64,000 nt of DNA from Halobacillus sp. Nhm2S1 (GTDB taxonomy: Bacteria; Bacillota; Bacilli; Bacillales; Halobacillaceae): contig NZ_JAIEZV010000001.1 of the NCBI RefSeq assembly GCF_019599545.1, positions 1-64,000 on the forward strand, read 5' to 3'. Positions 60,841-64,000 of the stretch are shown here, piece after piece. Within the stretch, counting starts at the first letter, position 1, and each line of letters opens with the position of its first letter. The notes beneath the pieces are model-generated. The model did no database searches. It was not told where the DNA came from and saw nothing but the letters and a program-made list of their open reading frames with translations. The position numbers and the translations under genes are program-made.

Positions 60841-61924
60841 ATGTGTTCCCCCTGACCAAGGATACAATCAATAGAAGAGCGGGTAAGATGACGATCGCAG
60901 CAACGGAAATCAACTGAATGTAAGTCGAGTAATGGAAAACTTCCGTCAGGCCTTCAGGATATAAGGTCAATGCCAAAATCAATATCCCTGCGACCGGTAG
61001 GAACCACCGGGTTGGTGTGAACATATTTTTGAGCCCCAAAGTCAATGTGTACATATAAGCGGTGAAGGATGTGAAGGCCGTCGTCAACCATCCGAATAAA
61101 AAGATCAACTCAAACCGCTCGAAAAAGAAGCCTTGAAATTCAATGCTTTTTGCCATTTCAATCGTCGGAAAAGTGATTTCCTTCAATTCTTCTACTCCAA
61201 GGACTCCTATAGAGATGATATGGAAGACGACATAGATGAGGGCGGTTAGACCGATACTTGTCCACATCGTAATCAGAAGATTTTTAGCTTTCTTCTTTTT
61301 GATCAACTTGGAGAAAATCAGTAAAAATTCCATGCCTAAAAAAGAGAAGAAGGTGATTTGTGCTCCGCTGATGGTCACCCATATATTATTTTGAAAAACA
61401 GGTCGGACGTTGTTGAAATCAAGGTTTTTAATGCTCAATAAACATAGCACAATAAACATCACCATCATAATCGGAAAATAAAGTTGGAAAAAACGGACGA
61501 TGTCACCCGCTCCGTTATAGATTAAATACATGCTGACGAGCATAAAAGAACCGACGACGATATAAAGCGGTGTCGTATCAAGCAGGTAGTTTTTTATGAT
61601 TCCTCCGGTCACCCTCAATATATAAGCAGCAACGATGAGGCTGTAAACAACGAAGAAGAAGTTGAAAAGAAAGCCGACAAACCTCCCCATGATCGCTGAA
61701 GTCATTTCAAAAAAAGTGAGGCCTGGATAACGCACAGCGAGCGCTACGTAAATACAGGAAACAACGCTGACGGCTAGCGCACCGAAAATGATACTCAGCC
61801 ATAAGTCCTGAGAATCAACGGTATTAGCCAGATCCCGCGGCATGAGAATAATGCCGATCCCGATCATCGAAGATATGAATACGATGATCAGCTGAAGCAT
61901 CGTCAGTTGTTTCAAGTCACTCAA
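60830..61924 (-). CDS. Spore germination permease, GerB family
   Basis: This 364-aa protein has ten helices of the APC-type GerAB fold: QLIIVFISSMIGIGIILMPR at TM1, and later SGAQITFFSFLGMEFLLIFS and FGWLTTAFTSFTAYMYTLTL. The B subunit binds the germinant, usually an amino acid or sugar. Start ATG overlaps the A-subunit stop by 8 bases, so the three genes are translationally coupled in the order A-B-C. Confidence 0.92.
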   Translation of the reverse strand: MSDLKQLTMLQLIIVFISSMIGIGIILMPRDLANTVDSQDLWLSIIFGALAVSVVSCIYVALAVRYPGLTFFEMTSAIMGRFVGFLFNFFFVVYSLIVAAYILRVTGGIIKNYLLDTTPLYIVVGSFMLVSMYLIYNGAGDIVRFFQLYFPIMMVMFIVLCLLSIKNLDFNNVRPVFQNNIWVTISGAQITFFSFLGMEFLLIFSKLIKKKKAKNLLITMWTSIGLTALIYVVFHIISIGVLGVEELKEITFPTIEMAKSIEFQGFFFERFELIFLFGWLTTAFTSFTAYMYTLTLGLKNMFTPTRWFLPVAGILILALTLYPEGLTEVFHYSTYIQLISVAAIVILPALLLIVSLVRGNTYAT

Positions 61925-63296
61925 TGCGTCCGCCTCCTTTCTTCAATTTGAACCGGATTAAGGAATCTTTCCAGCGTTTCACGTAAAAAGGTGTGAATGG
62001 CTCTAAATAAGGAACTGAAAAACTTTGCAGGTGAACGAGGTGAATGCTGACAATAAAGACAGCCAGGATCAATCCATATATTCCCAGGAATGCGGCGGCA
62101 AAAAGCATGACGAAACTGATGGTCCTGAGCGCGAGACTTAATGCGTAATCAGCAATAGTGAAGGAACAAATCGCGGCAAACGAAACGACAATCACCATCA
62201 AAGGACTGACAATCCCAGCTGTTACCGCCGCTTCGCCAAGCACGATCGCGCCTACAATACTGACGGCCGGCCCGATCGGTTTTGGCAGCCGGATCCCAGC
62301 TTCCCTCAGTGTTTCAATGGTCAGTTGCATAATCAAGGCTTCCATGAACGATGGGATTGGAACGCCTTCACGAGTTTTTGCAATCGAAATGGCAAGATCG
62401 GTCGGGATCAACCCATGGTGATAAGAGATCAACGATATATAAACCGATGGAAGCATGACCGAAAAAAAAGCAGCCATGAACCGCATCAAGCGGATGAGAG
62501 AAGCCGGAATCCACTTGAAGTTGTAGTCATCCGCCTGTTGAAAAAGACTGTTCAACGTTGTCGGTGCAAGCAACACAGAAGGGGATCCTTCTACGAAGAT
62601 CGCTACTTTCCCTTCAACAAGGGCGCTGGATACTTTCGTTGGTCTTTCTGTTTCCTGGATTTCAGGGAAAAGGGAATAGTTGTTTTTTTCGATCAATTGC
62701 TCCATCACCCCGCCATCTGGGATGTAATCTTCCTGGACGGCATTGATCCTGTCCCGAACGTCCTTCAACAGGTCCTCATTGACCGTCCGATCGATATAAG
62801 CAATGGAAACATTCGTGAAAGACCGGGTGCCGATAGTGAATTCTTCAAATTTCAAGTCCGTCGAACGCAGGTGCACACGCAAAAGGGCGACGTTTTGTTC
62901 GAGTGATTCGATAAAACCATCCCGGGAACCTCGCAGGGTCATCTCCGATACAGGCTCCTGGATGGAACGGTAGGCGAACTGCGCGGTGTCTATGGCGTAA
63001 ACCGTATCTTGTTCGATCAACAGCGTGAAACCATCGAGGAGATAGCGATCGACATCGTTTTTCTTCTCTAATTGCAGCAAAGGTTCTGCAGAAAAGGCAT
63101 GAGGAAGAGGACTTTCTTTGTGCTTCCATTCTTGTAGTGGAAGCAGGATCGCGTCCTGGACTTGTTTCGTATCCGTAATCGCAGGTATGTAGATGACATG
63201 GACGGGGTGGCTTTCAAGCTCCAGCTTCTTCATGGTCACATGGTGGTTTTTCTCTTTCTCACGAAGGATTTGTCCGATGTCCAACATTTGATCCAT
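61917..63296 (-). CDS. Spore germination receptor subunit, GerA family
   Basis: This 459-aa A subunit has an N-terminal soluble domain (about 1-255: the GFTLLIEQDTVYAIDTAQFA region, EPVSEMTLRGSRDGFIESLE), then about five helices with TREGVPIPSFMEALIMQLTI and LPKPIGPAVSIVGAIVLGEA. This is a complete GerAA-type protein, somewhat short at the N-terminus. ATG 63296 follows GGGGGTGAGG. First gene of the operon. Confidence 0.92.
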   Translation of the reverse strand: MDQMLDIGQILREKEKNHHVTMKKLELESHPVHVIYIPAITDTKQVQDAILLPLQEWKHKESPLPHAFSAEPLLQLEKKNDVDRYLLDGFTLLIEQDTVYAIDTAQFAYRSIQEPVSEMTLRGSRDGFIESLEQNVALLRVHLRSTDLKFEEFTIGTRSFTNVSIAYIDRTVNEDLLKDVRDRINAVQEDYIPDGGVMEQLIEKNNYSLFPEIQETERPTKVSSALVEGKVAIFVEGSPSVLLAPTTLNSLFQQADDYNFKWIPASLIRLMRFMAAFFSVMLPSVYISLISYHHGLIPTDLAISIAKTREGVPIPSFMEALIMQLTIETLREAGIRLPKPIGPAVSIVGAIVLGEAAVTAGIVSPLMVIVVSFAAICSFTIADYALSLALRTISFVMLFAAAFLGIYGLILAVFIVSIHLVHLQSFSVPYLEPFTPFYVKRWKDSLIRFKLKKGGGRIE

Positions 63297-63492
63297 GTCC
63301 TCACCCCCGAATCCCAGCAGTTTTTTTTAGTATGTACCATTGGCTCTTTTTTACACAAACGTCAGATTGTTCATTCCATGCCTATGTGTTCTACTTCTGA
63401 GTGGGCTATTCGATCGGTTATTGTGGTTGTTATTTCATTACATGGATTTGCAGAAAACTTCACAAAATAGAGGAGAAGGGAGGTCTTCAGAC

Positions 63493-63594
63493 ATGGGTAA
63501 GAAAGCGAAAAACAAAAGCAAAAAAGACCTGAATGCACTTCGTCGTGAAAAAGGGGAGAAGAACGGCACAGGCAAACAGGATCCATATCGTTAA
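63493..63594 (+). CDS. Small basic protein (33 aa), DUF3941-like
   Basis: The frame begins MGKKAKNKSKKDLNALRREK and is extremely polar and basic throughout. GGGAGG lies nine bases before ATG 63493. The NALRREK-type core recalls DUF3941 small proteins of Bacillaceae (weak). It lies in the gap upstream of the ger operon and has its own terminator. Confidence 0.55.
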   Translation: MGKKAKNKSKKDLNALRREKGEKNGTGKQDPYR

Positions 63595-63601
63595 CGCATG
63601 G

Positions 63602-63640
63602 AAAAACGCCTGCTTCCATTGGGAAGCAGGCGTTTCTTTT
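63602..63640. terminator. Bidirectional terminator
   Basis: AAACGCCTGCTTCC / GGAAGCAGGCGTTT, 4-nt loop, flanked by A and T runs. Confidence 0.85.
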
Positions 63641-63642
63641 TA

Positions 63643-64000
63643 CTATACCGTTTGTGGTGGTTGTTCAATGGTAGCGTTCAGTTTCCTGAACTTATTCTTC
63701 ATCACGGACGTATCTGCGAATAGATCATGGATTCCCTGATGTCGCTTTGTGAAGGCCACAACCAGATAGGGGATTCCGAGGATCGCCATACTGATATAAC
63801 GGCCGATACACTCACGGAAAATGATTTGACCGTTCGATAACGTTTCCCCTTTTAGTGAAACGACGGACAATCCTAAAATCATTTTTCCCAGCGTAGCCCG
63901 GAAAAATTTCGTCATCAGGATAAAATAAGCAAAAAAGATGATCGAAGTCGTAATGTTTGCCGCACTGAACATGGGGACCCAAGCTTGAGCGTCTTCCAGG
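63643..64000 (-). CDS. RDD family membrane protein (N-terminus outside window)
   Basis: The frame is open to the window edge. Visible are two helices (ITTSIIFFAYFILMTKFF and YISMAILGIPYLVVAFT), LGKMILGLSVVSLKGE between them and the conserved RHQGIHDLFADTSV end of RDD proteins. The first RDD helix with the Arg-Asp-Asp signature would lie upstream, so the gene is partial here. Confidence 0.75.
   Translation of the reverse strand, partial: LEDAQAWVPMFSAANITTSIIFFAYFILMTKFFRATLGKMILGLSVVSLKGETLSNGQIIFRECIGRYISMAILGIPYLVVAFTKRHQGIHDLFADTSVMKNKFRKLNATIEQPPQTV

Overview
The window is a chromosomal segment of a spore-forming Firmicute, most likely a halotolerant Bacillaceae of the Halobacillus type. 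This is inferred from a Spo0E-type phosphatase, a gerA-gerB-gerC germination operon, a SPOR-repeat cell-wall lysin without signal peptide, a lone ectoine synthase, Bacillus-type terminators and RBSs, and very acidic exported proteins. No database was searched. Gene starts were chosen from ribosome binding sites, and many small genes were read directly from the sequence.

1-560 is the end of an rRNA operon (23S 3' end, initiator tRNA-Met, 5S, terminator). 1-9 kb carries a PQQ-type sugar dehydrogenase lipoprotein, a Spo0E-like protein, two paralogous orphan CheY-like receivers, and an ATP-grasp ligase translationally coupled to a chemoreceptor. 9.2-10.1 kb encodes a membrane protein ending in two Ltp-type repeats. 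10.2-19.7 kb looks like one regulon. A three-domain PIG-L deacetylase diverges from a ROK repressor, an ABC importer (lipoprotein, ATPase with a frameshifted C-terminus, fused permease) and an argininosuccinate-lyase-like enzyme. Two matching 23-bp palindromes sit at the two promoters.

21.3-23.2 kb is a probable retron: a 13-bp a1/a2 inverted repeat brackets a candidate msr-msd RNA just upstream of a reverse transcriptase fused to a TOPRIM domain. It is followed by a TelA-family gene pair, a manganese (yybP-ykoY) riboswitch upstream of a CNNM/CorC-type transporter, small enzymes, a dihydrouridine synthase and the SPOR amidase. 34.7-37.9 kb holds a YkuI-like EAL protein and a membrane GGDEF cyclase. 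A lone ectC and a run of small membrane proteins (one tandem duplication, one broken gene) follow. 42.4-45.2 kb is a secreted type I pullulanase with a perfect cre site. It ends against a six-unit, alternating 21-bp tandem repeat.

45-58 kb holds transporters (EamA, Na/Ca exchanger, a divergent Nramp-like protein), acetyltransferases, a flavoprotein, a second nucleotidyltransferase, a DUF4257 gene with a leader-peptide/terminator arrangement, and a YtrA-type GntR regulator with a palindromic operator. 58-64 kb has a beta-lactamase-like hydrolase, the ger operon and the edge of an RDD protein.

At least five loci read as one gene only after a frame change (5.7, 16.3, 32.6, 40.3 and 56 kb), mostly in small membrane-protein genes. 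This may be real decay, recoding or residual indel errors in the assembly. One of them, at 32.64 kb, lies on a textbook -1 slippery heptamer.
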